Notes under the pieces: generated by a model
Told to the model about the DNA's origin: nothing
Seen by the model: the letters and a program-made list of their open reading frames with translations, nothing else
Databases searched by the model: none
Translations under genes and position numbers: made by a program
Shown: positions 40,173 to 49,245 of the stretch, in pieces
Layout of the letters: each line of letters opens with the position of its first letter
How positions within the stretch are numbered: the stretch's first letter is position 1
From: an uncultured Oscillibacter sp.
Lineage (GTDB): Bacteria > Bacillota > Clostridia > Oscillospirales > Oscillospiraceae
Assembly (NCBI GenBank): GCA_900544105.1
Contig: UQUC01000003.1
Location: forward strand, 1 to 63,679
Direction: 5' to 3'
DNA: 63,679 nucleotides

Positions 40173-41338
40173 AAAAGACGTCCACCTTCCAAAACGGACT
40201 GATCTGGTTCGGCGCAGGCGTTTCTCTGGCGGAGATCCTCACCGGTACTGCCTTTGCACCTTTGGGCATGGCCAAGGGCCTGGCGGCGATCGTCATTGGT
40301 CACATCATCGGCTGCGCCATGATGCTTCTGGCGGGTCTCATCGGCGGCCGCACCGGTCGCAGCGCCATGGAGACCGTGAAAATGAGCTTTGGACAGAAGG
40401 GCGGCCTGCTGTTCGCCTTCCTGAATGTGCTTCAGTTGGTTGGCTGGACTGCCATCATGATCTATGATGGAGCCTTGGCGATCAGTGGTATTTTCGACCT
40501 CGGTCATTGGGTCTGGTGTCTGGTCATCGGCGTCCTCATCATCCTGTGGATCGCTGTGGGCATCACGGATCTGGGCTGGATCAACAAGCTTACCATGGCG
40601 GCGCTGTTTCTCCTGACCCTGGTGCTGTGCAAGGTGATCTTTTTCTCCGGCAGCGCTATGGCGGCCTCCGGCGAGGCCATGACCTTCGGCGCGGCGGTGG
40701 AGCTGGCGGTGGCCATGCCCCTGAGCTGGCTGCCCCTCATCAGCGACTACACCCGCGAGGCGGAAAAGCCTGTACAGGCCACCTGGGTCAGTGTTCTGGT
40801 GTACGGACTGGTGTCCTGCTGGATGTATGTCATCGGCATGGGCGCGGCGATCTTTACCGGAGAGTATGACATTGCCGTTATCATGGTGAAGGCCGGTCTC
40901 GGCATTGCCGCGCTGGTGATCCTGGTGTTCTCCACCGTCACCACCACCTTCCTGGATGCCTGGTCCGCCGGTATCTCTGCCGAGTCCCTCACCAAGAAGC
41001 TGAACGGGAAAAAGACCGCCATTGCGGTGACGGTCATCGGCGCTGCGGGGGCGATCCTGTTCCCCATGGATGATATCACCGGCTTCCTGTATCTGATCGG
41101 CTCTGTGTTTGCACCCATGATCGCGGTGCAGATCGCGGATCATTTCCTCCTCAAGCGAGATCGCTTTACCGTGGCGGCGGACGGCCGGAATCTGGTGATC
41201 TGGCTGGTGGGCTTCATCGCCTACCGCTGGCTTATGGGCGTGGACACCCCAGTGGGCTACACCCTGCCGGATATGGTCCTGACCATCCTTTTGTGCGTCC
41301 TTGCGGAAAAGCTGTGCACCGGCAAGAAGAATGACTGA
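40169..41338 (+). CDS. cytX: NCS1-family hydroxymethylpyrimidine transporter
   Basis: 389 aa permease with about twelve transmembrane helices. NFxxxWFGAGVSLAEILTG near the N terminus (ligand and cation site of NCS1 transporters), PLSWLPLISDYTREAEKP in helix 6 region, and FSTVTTTFLDAWSAGIS in helix 8. Location next to tenA and thiD and behind a TPP riboswitch identifies it as CytX, the putative HMP importer. Overlaps tenA by four bases and ends the operon. Confidence 0.92.
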   Translation: MKKTSTFQNGLIWFGAGVSLAEILTGTAFAPLGMAKGLAAIVIGHIIGCAMMLLAGLIGGRTGRSAMETVKMSFGQKGGLLFAFLNVLQLVGWTAIMIYDGALAISGIFDLGHWVWCLVIGVLIILWIAVGITDLGWINKLTMAALFLLTLVLCKVIFFSGSAMAASGEAMTFGAAVELAVAMPLSWLPLISDYTREAEKPVQATWVSVLVYGLVSCWMYVIGMGAAIFTGEYDIAVIMVKAGLGIAALVILVFSTVTTTFLDAWSAGISAESLTKKLNGKKTAIAVTVIGAAGAILFPMDDITGFLYLIGSVFAPMIAVQIADHFLLKRDRFTVAADGRNLVIWLVGFIAYRWLMGVDTPVGYTLPDMVLTILLCVLAEKLCTGKKND

Positions 41339-41360
41339 TCGGCTGACCGAACAATAAACG

Positions 41361-41395
41361 ACCGGCGGATACGTATGCGTATCCGCCGGTTTTTC
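41361..41395 (+). terminator. Terminator of the thiamine operon
   Basis: Thirteen-base-pair stem ACCGGCGGATACG / CGTATCCGCCGGT, loop TATG, followed by TTTTT. Confidence 0.93.
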
Positions 41396-41420
41396 TGCGT
41401 GTGATTTGCGCGGTTTTTCC

Positions 41421-41449
41421 TTGCCCTCCGGCCGGTTCCGTGGTACACT
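41421..41449 (+). promoter_or_regulatory. Promoter of the DUF4317 gene
   Basis: TTGCCC (41421-41426), 17 bp, TACACT (41444-41449), 40 bp before ATG 41490. Confidence 0.55.
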
Positions 41450-41489
41450 TTCTTCCTGTACGAGCATTGACCGAAGAGAAAGGATAACC

Positions 41490-42641
41490 ATGAATCAAAA
41501 AGAACTTAACGAGATCCGCCGGCGCTTCAAACTGGATAAAAACAGTATTTCCAAGATTTTTGGCTGCTATGTCAACAGCAATAAGGAGATCATATCCTGG
41601 ATCGACGCCTCTATGGGCCTCATGCAGCAGGAGGAGCAGGAAATGTATCTGGGCCTTCTGAAAAAGGCCCTCTCCGGGGCCTTGGGCAAAAATCTGGTGG
41701 ATATCACGTTTTCCACGGCACAGGTGGCGGACAGTGACGAGCACCGCCTGTTGCAGACCATGCGGCAGACAGAGTTAAAGGACCCCGCCTCCCGGGAGAA
41801 TTTCTGCCGCCGGCTGATCGACGCGCTGAACATGGGAGAGACCAACTACCTGATCCTGCTGGCTGCGGACACCTACGATGTGCCCCACAAGAGCCGGGAC
41901 GATGAATTTCAGGCGGACGCGGGGGACACGGTGTATCGCTACTTTGTCTGCGCCGTCTGCCCGGTAAAGGCCCCTACCCTGGAGCTGCGGTACGATCACG
42001 ATTTGAATGAATTCCATCCCGGCTCCACCGGGCATATCGCACTGGCCCCGGAGCTGGGCTTCCTGTACCCCGCTTTTGACAGCCGCGCCGCCAACATCTA
42101 TGACCTGCTGTTCTACGCCAAGAACCCGGCGGAGCTGCATCAGGAGGTCATTGACGCGCTGTTCCGGGTGGAGCCGCCTATGTCTGCGGCAGAACAGAAG
42201 AACGTTTTTGATACGGCGCTGACGGAGGCGCTGGATGAGGCTTGCAGCTATGACGTGGTGCAGTCCGTCCATGAGCAGATCCGGGCGAAGATCGAGGACC
42301 ACAAGGAAAGCCACGATCCGGAACCGCTGGAACTGACGGTTTCCGACGTGGGCTGCATACTGGCCAACAGTGGCGTGGACACCGAAAAGGTGGAAGCGTT
42401 CAAGGCGAACTGCGAAAAGCAGTACGGCGAAAACGCCCAGCTGAACCCTGTGAATATCATCGAGAGCCGCAAGTTTCAGGTCACCACCCCGGAGGTGAAG
42501 ATCTCCATCGCCCCGGAAAACAGCTATCTCATCGAGACCCGGATCATCGATGGCCGCAAGTATCTCCTGATCCCCGCCGATGACGGCGTGGAGGTCAACG
42601 GCATCGGCGTGAACATCGCCGCCGATCAGCCGCGGGAATAA
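41490..42641 (+). CDS. DUF4317 family protein
   Basis: 383 aa soluble protein typical of Clostridia; the start MNQKELNEIRRRFKLDKNSISKIFGCYVN and the KxYLLIPADDGVEVNGIGV end are characteristic of DUF4317. No signal peptide, membrane helix or catalytic motif is evident. ATG 41490 has AAAGGA upstream. Monocistronic, with its own promoter and terminator. Function unknown. Confidence 0.85.
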   Translation: MNQKELNEIRRRFKLDKNSISKIFGCYVNSNKEIISWIDASMGLMQQEEQEMYLGLLKKALSGALGKNLVDITFSTAQVADSDEHRLLQTMRQTELKDPASRENFCRRLIDALNMGETNYLILLAADTYDVPHKSRDDEFQADAGDTVYRYFVCAVCPVKAPTLELRYDHDLNEFHPGSTGHIALAPELGFLYPAFDSRAANIYDLLFYAKNPAELHQEVIDALFRVEPPMSAAEQKNVFDTALTEALDEACSYDVVQSVHEQIRAKIEDHKESHDPEPLELTVSDVGCILANSGVDTEKVEAFKANCEKQYGENAQLNPVNIIESRKFQVTTPEVKISIAPENSYLIETRIIDGRKYLLIPADDGVEVNGIGVNIAADQPRE

Positions 42642-42668
42642 GCGCAGAGCCGTTCATACATGGTAAAA

Positions 42669-42702
42669 GCCCCGCCGGATTCCTTTCGGAATCCGGCGGG
42701 GC
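42669..42702. terminator. Terminator between DUF4317 and the FAD oxidoreductase
   Basis: Fifteen-base-pair stem (42669-42683 with 42688-42702), loop TTTC. The minus-strand side has TTTT after the stem; it can serve both convergent genes. Confidence 0.8.
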
Positions 42703-42738
42703 GCGTTTGTTCGGAAAATATTACGGACGGAAGAGAAC

Positions 42739-44136
42739 TCAGCCCTCCTCCGCAATCTTGCGGCCCATGAGGACGCCCATGACGGAGGCCATCATCAAGC
42801 CGCGGGTCCAGCCGGAGCTGTCGCCCAGGCAGTGAAGCCCCTGAAGGCTGGTGTTGAAATCCGTGTCCATCTTCACCCGGTTGGAGTAGAACTTCAACTC
42901 GGGGGAATACAGCAGGGTCTCGTAGGCGGCAAAGCCGGGCACCACATAATCCATAGCCTGAATGAAGTTGATGATGTTGGTCATGGCCCGGTAGGGCATG
43001 GCGGCGGTAATGTCGCCGGCCACGGCGTCCGGCAGAGTGGGGCGGATGTTGGACTGGGCCAGTTCCTTCTGCCAGGTGCGCTTGCCGTCCAGAATGTCAC
43101 CGAAGCGCTGCACCAGAATTTGCCCGTTTGCCAGCATGTTGGTCAGCTCGCCCACCTTCTGAGCGTAGGCGATGGGCTGGTTGAAGGGCACGGAGAAGTT
43201 GTGGGAGCAGAGAATGGACAGGTTGGTGTTGTCGCTCTTCTTCTCCTTGAAGGAGTGGCCGTTGACCACCGCCAGGTTGTTGTCGTAGTTTTCCTGACTG
43301 ACAAAGCCGCCGGGGTTCTGGCAGAAGGTACGGACCTTGTTCTTGAAGGGGCGGGGATAACCTACCAGCTTGGATTCATACAGGACCCGGTTTACGGTCT
43401 CCATGACTTCATTGCGGACCTCCACGCGGACGCCGATATCCACAGTGCCAGGGGCGTGAGCGATGTTGTGCTCGGCGCAGAGCTTTTCCAGCCAGTCGGC
43501 ACCCCGGCGGCCGGTAGCGACCACGGTGTGCTTGGCGTAGATCTCCATGTCCACCTTGCCGTTGGACACGGATACGCCCTTGCAGACGTCATTTTCCAGA
43601 ATCAGGTTGCTGCACTCGTAGCCGAAGTACATCTCTACGCCATGCTCCTGTAAGTACTTCTCGATGGCGTAGTAGATACCCTGGGCCTTTTCCGTGCCCA
43701 TGTGACGGATGGGGCAGTCCACCAGCTTCAGGCCCGCCTGAATAGCATGCTTGCGGATCTCCTTGCGCTCCTCATCATTGCCGAGACCCTCGATGTGCGC
43801 GTCCGCACCAAAGTCCAGATAGATCTGGTCAGCGTAGTTGATGGTCTCCTGTGCCAATTCCGGGGTGATGAGGGTAGGCAGATCACCACCTACCTCATAG
43901 CTGAGAGACAGCTTGCCATCGGAAAACGCACCGGCGCCGGAGAAGCCTGTGGTGATGTGGCAGTAGGGCTTGCAGTTGACGCACTTCTTCGTCTTGTCCT
44001 TGGGGCAGTGGCGGTTTTCTACCGCCTGACCCTTTTCCACCATGATAATTTTCTGCCTGCTGCCCTTTTTGATCATTTCCAGCGCGGTGAAAATGCCGGC
44101 AGGACCGGCGCCAATAATAACAACATCTGCGTGCAT
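42739..44136 (-). CDS. FAD-dependent dehydrogenase (COG2509 type)
   Basis: 465 aa flavoprotein. Rossmann motif VVIIGAGPAGIFTALEMI (5-22), the cysteine-rich stretch CPKDKTKKCVNCKPYCHITTGFSGAGAFSDGKLSLS (about 44-80) unique to this group, KHTVVATGRRGADW, and a C-terminal FAD contact GLHCLGDSSGWTRGLMMASVMG. The family is uncharacterised biochemically. The preceding minus-strand gene is 23 bp downstream, so it could share a transcript from the left boundary of the U32/MltG genes only by read-through; more likely it is the distal gene of the mltG-U32-FAD operon. Confidence 0.88.
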   Translation of the reverse strand: MHADVVIIGAGPAGIFTALEMIKKGSRQKIIMVEKGQAVENRHCPKDKTKKCVNCKPYCHITTGFSGAGAFSDGKLSLSYEVGGDLPTLITPELAQETINYADQIYLDFGADAHIEGLGNDEERKEIRKHAIQAGLKLVDCPIRHMGTEKAQGIYYAIEKYLQEHGVEMYFGYECSNLILENDVCKGVSVSNGKVDMEIYAKHTVVATGRRGADWLEKLCAEHNIAHAPGTVDIGVRVEVRNEVMETVNRVLYESKLVGYPRPFKNKVRTFCQNPGGFVSQENYDNNLAVVNGHSFKEKKSDNTNLSILCSHNFSVPFNQPIAYAQKVGELTNMLANGQILVQRFGDILDGKRTWQKELAQSNIRPTLPDAVAGDITAAMPYRAMTNIINFIQAMDYVVPGFAAYETLLYSPELKFYSNRVKMDTDFNTSLQGLHCLGDSSGWTRGLMMASVMGVLMGRKIAEEG

Positions 44137-44159
44137 AGCTTTTTCTCTCCTTTACCTTG

Positions 44160-45392
44160 TTACTTTGCTGACAGTTCTACCTGATGACGTACCAGCGTCA
44201 TCGGCGGCACCGACCGAGGCAGCCGGAGTTTCAGCAGCATCTGGGGATTTCGGGGTTCTTCGATCACGGTCCCGGCCTCATCCCGCATTTCCGGGACCGT
44301 CATGGAAAAGGGACGCAGATCCGGCCCCACCAGTTCCACGGTGTCACCGGTGCGGAACTTGTTCCGCAGGGAAATGACGGCGTTGCCGTCGGAGTCACAT
44401 TCCGTGACCAGCGCCACCACCTGCCATTCCCGAATGTAGCGGGAATTTTCGTAATACTGGCCTGGATAGCCGTAGTAAAAGCCGGTGGCATAGGGCCGGT
44501 GGCTGACGTGCTCCACCTCATCCCGCCACACAGGGTCGATGGGGCGGCCCGCAGCGGCATCGTCCAGACAGTGCCGGTAAGCGCCGGTGACGATGGCGGC
44601 ATAATAGGCGGATTTGGCCCGGCCCTCGATCTTCAGACTGGACAGCCCCACATCCAGCAGGTCATCCAGATGGTCGATCATGCACATATCACGGGAATTT
44701 AAAATATAGCTGCCCTTTTCGTCCTCCTCAATGGGGAAATATTCGCCGGGGCGTTTTTCCTCCATCAGGGCGTAATGATAGCGGCAGGGCTGAGCACAGG
44801 CACCGCGGCTGGCGTCCCGGCCCGTCATATAATTGCTCAGCAGACACCGCCCGGAATAGCTGACGCACATGGCCCCGTGAACGAAGGCCTCGATCTCCAG
44901 CTCTGCCGGGGTGTTCTCCCGGATGGTCCGAATTTCCTCAAGGCTCAGCTCCCGGGCCAAAATCACACGGGAAGCGCCCAGATCATACCAGGCGTTGGCG
45001 GTGACATAGTTGGAAATGCTGGCCTGAGTGGAGATATGGCGCTGGCAGTTGGGGGCATATTTCCCCGCCAGCGTAAAGGCACCCAGGTCCGCCACGATCA
45101 CCGCGTCCACACCGGCGTCATTCAGCCGTTCCAGATGCGCCGGCAGGCGGACGATCTCATCCCCCCGGGGCATGGTGTTGATGGTGCAGTGGACCCGTAC
45201 ATTGTGCGCATGGGCATAGGCCACCGCCGCCTTCAGCTCATCCGGGTCAAAGTTTCCGGCGAAGGCCCGCATACCGAAGTCCGTACCTGCCAGATATACA
45301 GCGTCCGCGCCGTAGAGCACGGCCATTTTCAGCCGTTCCATATCTCCTGCCGGAGCCAGTAGCTCCGGCAGTTTTTTCTGATTATCCACCAT
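44160..45392 (-). CDS. U32-family peptidase / tRNA-hydroxylation (TrhP-like) protein
   Basis: 410 aa. PELLAPAGDMERLKMAVLYGADAVYLAG (8-35) and the U32 signature EAFVHGAMCVSYSGRCLLSNYMTGRDASRGACAQPCRY (about 168-205) are clear; four Cys there probably bind a cluster. U32 proteins include collagenase-like enzymes and TrhP/RlhA, which install hydroxyl groups on tRNA or rRNA; the latter role is more likely for this cytosolic protein. Its ATG lies 11 bases inside the mltG gene. Confidence 0.9.
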   Translation of the reverse strand: MVDNQKKLPELLAPAGDMERLKMAVLYGADAVYLAGTDFGMRAFAGNFDPDELKAAVAYAHAHNVRVHCTINTMPRGDEIVRLPAHLERLNDAGVDAVIVADLGAFTLAGKYAPNCQRHISTQASISNYVTANAWYDLGASRVILARELSLEEIRTIRENTPAELEIEAFVHGAMCVSYSGRCLLSNYMTGRDASRGACAQPCRYHYALMEEKRPGEYFPIEEDEKGSYILNSRDMCMIDHLDDLLDVGLSSLKIEGRAKSAYYAAIVTGAYRHCLDDAAAGRPIDPVWRDEVEHVSHRPYATGFYYGYPGQYYENSRYIREWQVVALVTECDSDGNAVISLRNKFRTGDTVELVGPDLRPFSMTVPEMRDEAGTVIEEPRNPQMLLKLRLPRSVPPMTLVRHQVELSAK

Positions 45393-46554
45393 AGGAACTG
45401 CTCCCTACAAAGGCATTGTGCTCAGACAGGGTCTTGGAGAAGTGGTGCTTCCCGTCGGTGCCCAATGCGTAGTAATAATAGTCCGTGTCGTTGGGATCCA
45501 TGGCCGCTTTCAGAGCCACACTGCCGGGGTTGGCAATAGCCGTAGGCGGCAACCCCTTGTGCAGGTACAGGTTATAGGGGGTATCGACCGCCTTGTCCGC
45601 GTTGGTGATGGCGCCGGTGTGATCCGGCAGACCATAGAGCAGGGACGCGTCGATCTGGAGCAGTCCTGCGGTCTCGCCGGGTTTTTGCAGACGGTTATAG
45701 ATGACGGAGGCGATATCCCGCTGATCCGTACCGTCCGTCTCCTTTTCGATGAGGGAGGCGATGATGACCACATCCTTCATGCTGTAACCCATGGATTTGG
45801 CCTTGGAGGAGGCGAACGCATCCTCGTCGATATGGTCGGCAAAGGCGTCGATCAGCTTACCCAGAGCGTTCTTGGCGTTGTGATTCTTGTAGAACTCATA
45901 GGTGTCCGGGAACAGGTAGCCCTCCAGACGGCTGGGGTCTTCAGAATTATTGCTGATGAAGCTGTAATCGTATGTGGCGGTCCTGGCGGCCTCCAGCAGA
46001 TTTTCTTCCGTATTGACGCCCTTTTCCGCCAGCAGACGGATGGTTTGCCGCACGGTATAGCCTTCGGGGATGGTGACTGTGACGGTCTCCGCCGTCAGGT
46101 TGCCGGAGGAGTTGTGCATTCCCAGGATCAGCGCCCGGTAATCCATCTCCGTATTCAGCGTATAGGTACCGATGCCGATCTTTTTATCGGCATGGGAGAT
46201 CCCGGCGTAGAGCTTGAAAAACCACTTGTACTTGATGAGTCCCGCATCCTGGAGCTTATTCGCCACGGTGGACACGCTATCCTCTGCCGTCACCTCCACC
46301 GAGGTCTCCCGCAGAGCGCCACGGTTGAAGGCGCAGAAATCCGAGCCCAGCATCCAGCCAACACCCGCCAGGATAGCGGAAGCCAGCAGGACAAAGATCA
46401 GGTAACCGACCAGCACCGCCAGCGAATTCTGTCTACGCCTGCGGGGACGGCTCTTGCTGTGGTGGGTAGACACCGCTTCACGCCGCGCCCCCTGTGCCTG
46501 CCGGACTTCCTGCGCGTCCCAGCTGGCAGTATCATCTCTTCTGTATTCAGACAT
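45382..46554 (-). CDS. mltG: Endolytic murein transglycosylase
   Basis: 390 aa membrane-anchored lytic transglycosylase that cuts nascent peptidoglycan strands. Cytoplasmic basic N-terminal tail (about 1-45), transmembrane helix LAVLVGYLIFVLLASAILAGVGWML (about 46-70), LysM-like region (VEVTAEDSVSTVANKLQDAGLI), then the YceG core with LEGYLFPDTYEF, the catalytic Glu in VIIASLIEKETD, and SVIYNRLQ. ATG 46554 has AAGGAGG upstream; the longer open frame has no ribosome binding site. Overlaps the U32 gene. Confidence 0.94.
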   Translation of the reverse strand: MSEYRRDDTASWDAQEVRQAQGARREAVSTHHSKSRPRRRRQNSLAVLVGYLIFVLLASAILAGVGWMLGSDFCAFNRGALRETSVEVTAEDSVSTVANKLQDAGLIKYKWFFKLYAGISHADKKIGIGTYTLNTEMDYRALILGMHNSSGNLTAETVTVTIPEGYTVRQTIRLLAEKGVNTEENLLEAARTATYDYSFISNNSEDPSRLEGYLFPDTYEFYKNHNAKNALGKLIDAFADHIDEDAFASSKAKSMGYSMKDVVIIASLIEKETDGTDQRDIASVIYNRLQKPGETAGLLQIDASLLYGLPDHTGAITNADKAVDTPYNLYLHKGLPPTAIANPGSVALKAAMDPNDTDYYYYALGTDGKHHFSKTLSEHNAFVGSSSYGG

Positions 46555-46685
46555 TGGTTCCTCCTTGCTTTCCCGATCCCCATCAGGGAGTGGGAATACA
46601 ATTTCCGGATTTTTGACCGGTCCAAGCCCGGTTCCCGGTGACAGCGGCATAAGATAACCTATCAAACGGAAAGCGGGGTAGTGGT

Positions 46686-46805
46686 ATGTGCTGCAACAAC
46701 AATGACAGCTCCTGGCTCTGGATCATTCTCGTTCTGATCGTGGTACTGGTATGCTGCGGCGGATGCGGGTGCAGTAATAACTGCAACTGCGGAAACTGCT
46801 GCTGA
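46686..46805 (+). CDS. Cysteine-rich single-pass micropeptide
   Basis: A 39-codon frame (ATG 46686, TGA 46803) too short for normal gene calling. It encodes MCCNNN, a clean membrane helix (SSWLWIILVLIVVLV, about 8-22) and a tail of 17 residues that holds eight Cys plus Gly and Asn. GC-rich codons and the sharp hydrophobic block argue for a real protein. It resembles in style the small YjcZ/sporulation-type membrane peptides, but the Cys tail is unlike those I know. The ribosome binding site is weak (GCGGGGT) and the gene lies on the plus strand between two minus-strand operons. A CATAAGATA sequence 32 bp upstream resembles a late sporulation -10 box, without a matching -35. Confidence 0.6.
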   Translation: MCCNNNDSSWLWIILVLIVVLVCCGGCGCSNNCNCGNCC

Positions 46806-46843
46806 CAGCGGGGACGCCGAAGCGTCCCTGCGGGACAAGCCCC

Positions 46844-47515
46844 TTACAGCAGCTTTTTAACCGTCCGGTAAACCTGATTGTGGATATCCTCCACCGTCCG
46901 GGGCGCATCGTCCCTGGCACAGCGGATCACGGTCCAGCCGCAGTCCTTCACGATCTCCCGGGCGGCCTCCCGGCAGCTTTTCAGATAAGCCTCGTCCTGC
47001 TCGTGAATGTCGGCATGGGTGCCTGTGGCAGCCTCCCGGTTGCGCATCATCTTTTCCGTGATCTCCGTGGGCATGTCCAGATAGAGTACCAGATCCGGCT
47101 TCGGCAGGCCCAGCTTGCCGTATTCCAGATCAAAGAGCCAGTTCAAAAAGACAGTCCGTTCCTCTGGCGGCAGCTTGGACGCCTGATGGACGGCGTTGGA
47201 CGTGGTGTAGCGGTCCGCGATCACCAGCCCACCGGTTTCGTAGAAAGCGCCCCAGTCCTGCTTGTAGGAGGCGTAGCGATCCATGGCGTAAAACAGGGAC
47301 GCTGCGTAGGCGTTCACATCGCCGGGACGCTTACCCAAATTGCCGTCCAGATACTCCTGCACCATGGCGGCGGAGGGCTTGCCGTACCGGGGAAAGGTGA
47401 TGTTTTTATAGGGGATGCTTTCTCGCTGTAAATGCTCGCACAGCAGCCGGGACTGGGTGGCTTTGCCGGAACCGTCGGTCCCCTCAAATACGATCAGCCG
47501 TCCGCTCATTTCCAC
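46844..47515 (-). CDS. tmk: Thymidylate kinase
   Basis: 223 aa P-loop kinase converting dTMP to dTDP. FEGTDGSGKATQ (9-20) is the P-loop, followed by the DR(Y/x) motif in VIADRYTTSNAVHQ (about 104-117) and LVLYLDMPTE. The LID region (MRNREAATGTHADIHEQDEAYL) lacks extra Arg residues in the P-loop third position as in type II enzymes. The gene overlaps the glycosyltransferase gene by ten bases. Confidence 0.93.
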   Translation of the reverse strand: MEMSGRLIVFEGTDGSGKATQSRLLCEHLQRESIPYKNITFPRYGKPSAAMVQEYLDGNLGKRPGDVNAYAASLFYAMDRYASYKQDWGAFYETGGLVIADRYTTSNAVHQASKLPPEERTVFLNWLFDLEYGKLGLPKPDLVLYLDMPTEITEKMMRNREAATGTHADIHEQDEAYLKSCREAAREIVKDCGWTVIRCARDDAPRTVEDIHNQVYRTVKKLL

Positions 47516-48228
47516 TTTCCTTTCTCCTGCCGCACGTGGATCAAAAACAGCGGCAGCTTCATCATCCGGCCGATGCGCTTCGGCTCCTTACACAGGCGGT
47601 AAAACCATTCCAGACCGTGATCGGTCCAGAATTTTGGGGCCCGCTCCACAGTGCCCGCGAACACGTCCAGACTTCCGCCGAGGCCGCACAGCAAATGGGC
47701 ACCGGTGGCGGGGCCATTCTGCGCCATCCACAGCTCCTGCTTGGGTGCACCCAAACAGACGAACACGCAATCCGCGCCGCTTTCCCGGATGGCTTCCACC
47801 ACGGGGGCGTCCTCCTTGAAGTAGCCATCATGAGTTCCGGCGATCTTCAGACCAGGGTACTGCTTTTGCAGCCGCTCCGCCGCCAGGTCCGCCACACCGG
47901 GCTTGGCGCCCAGCAGATAGAGGGATCTCCCGCTCTCGGCCATTTTTCCCATCAGCCCTGCGGCAAATTCGATGCCGGGGGTCTTTTCCTTCAGGGGCGT
48001 TCCCAGCATGGCCGCTCCCTTTATCACGCCGATGCCGTCCGGCAGCACGAGATTCGCACCGTTGACCGCCTGCATAGCTTCCGGATTTTCCCGGCAGACT
48101 TCTACGATCTCCGGATTCGGGGTCACTACATAGTGGGCCCCCGGTTCCTCCAGCAGTGCCGCTCCGCGGGACACGGCTTCCGTCATGGTCAGATTATCAA
48201 AACCAACGCCTAATACGTCAATCCGCAT
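47506..48228 (-). CDS. WecG/TagA/CpsF-family glycosyltransferase
   Basis: 240 aa GT26 enzyme that adds a N-acetylmannosamine-type sugar to a lipid-linked carrier in teichoic acid or exopolysaccharide synthesis. Diagnostic blocks: VVTPNPEIVEVCRENPEAMQAVN (about 37-59), LVLPDGIGVI, YLLGAKPGVADLAAERLQ, CVFVCLGAPKQELWM and LGGSLDVFAGTVERAPKFW. ATG 48228 follows GAGGTGA; the open frame upstream has no support. No other teichoic acid genes are adjacent. Confidence 0.93.
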   Translation of the reverse strand: MRIDVLGVGFDNLTMTEAVSRGAALLEEPGAHYVVTPNPEIVEVCRENPEAMQAVNGANLVLPDGIGVIKGAAMLGTPLKEKTPGIEFAAGLMGKMAESGRSLYLLGAKPGVADLAAERLQKQYPGLKIAGTHDGYFKEDAPVVEAIRESGADCVFVCLGAPKQELWMAQNGPATGAHLLCGLGGSLDVFAGTVERAPKFWTDHGLEWFYRLCKEPKRIGRMMKLPLFLIHVRQEKGKWK

Positions 48229-48307
48229 ATAGTTCACCTCGGTTATAGATTCCATACTCATACAGATTAAAGTATAGCACACCCCTTTGCAAATGTCCAC
48301 GAAAAAA

Positions 48308-48327
48308 GCGGAGCCAACAGGCTCCGC
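48308..48327 (-). terminator. Terminator of the EamA transporter gene
   Basis: Stem GCGGAGCC / GGCTCCGC, loop AACA; on the minus strand TTTTTT follows. Confidence 0.85.
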
Positions 48328-48348
48328 TTCTGAAAAAGCACGCAGGGC

Positions 48349-49245
48349 TTATGCTTTTTTCCTGTCCGGCAGCTGTGCCAGCACCACCGCTGCCAGCATC
48401 AGTGCACAGCCGAAATATTCCCGCCCGCTGAGGCAATCTCCCAAGATCGCCGCGCCGGAAATAGTAGCGAACACGGATTCCAGGCTTAACAGCAGGGAGA
48501 TCACCGTGGGGTTGGAGCCCTTCTGAGCCAGAATTTGCAGTGTATAGCCCACGCCGCTGGAAAAGAGACCCGCATACAGGATAGCACCCGCCGCCATAGT
48601 CAGACCCGCCCAGGTGGGGTGCTCGAAAAGCAGGGAGCCGATCAGGGAAAACGCTGTGACAAAGAAGAACTGACAGCAGGACAGCTCCACGCCGTCCACC
48701 ACGGTGACAAAGTGATCCACCAGAAGGATCTGTGCTGTAAACACAAAGGCGCACAGCATCACGCAGAGATCGCCGGGGGCGACGGTAAAGCTCTCCGTGA
48801 TGCACAGACAGTACAGTCCCGCCACTGCCAGCAGCACGCTGACCCACACCGCCTTGGGCACCCGCTTTTTCAGGAAAATGCCGAAAATGGGCACCAGCAC
48901 GATGTAAAGGGCGGTGATAAAGCCCGCCTTGCCGGGGGAGGTGGTGTCCAGGCCCTTTTGCTGAAGGAAGGAGGCCAGGCCCAGCGTCAGGCCGCACCAG
49001 AAGCCGCCCAGAAGCAGATCCTTCCGGGAGCGGGTGACGGAGGCAGCCTGTCCCTTCCGGCGGCGGCCGGATCGCATGACGGCGCACAGCATCAGCAAAA
49101 ACACAAAAGCGATCACCGACCGGGCGGCGTTAAAAGCCAGCGGCGGCACATAGTCCGCGCCTACGCTCTGGGCTACAAAGGCGGTACCCCAGATCAAAGC
49201 CGTCAGAACCGCATAGGCGGACGAACGCAGAGAACCCTGCTTCAT
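48349..49245 (-). CDS. EamA/DMT-superfamily transporter
   Basis: 298 aa with ten predicted transmembrane helices in two EamA halves (ALIWGTAFVAQSVGADYVPPLAFNAARSVIAFVFLL ... GRRRK; then VMLCAFVFTAQILLVDHFV ... LGDCLSGREYFGCALMLAAVVLAQ). Members export or import metabolites such as amino acids; the substrate cannot be told. ATG 49245 has AGGAGG upstream. Confidence 0.92.
   Translation of the reverse strand: MKQGSLRSSAYAVLTALIWGTAFVAQSVGADYVPPLAFNAARSVIAFVFLLMLCAVMRSGRRRKGQAASVTRSRKDLLLGGFWCGLTLGLASFLQQKGLDTTSPGKAGFITALYIVLVPIFGIFLKKRVPKAVWVSVLLAVAGLYCLCITESFTVAPGDLCVMLCAFVFTAQILLVDHFVTVVDGVELSCCQFFFVTAFSLIGSLLFEHPTWAGLTMAAGAILYAGLFSSGVGYTLQILAQKGSNPTVISLLLSLESVFATISGAAILGDCLSGREYFGCALMLAAVVLAQLPDRKKA

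Noticed and set aside
46641..46660. Sporulation sigma-K/sigma-E promoter before the micropeptide
   Set aside because: CATAAGATA resembles the -10 box, but no matching -35 sequence lies at the right distance, so no promoter feature is claimed.
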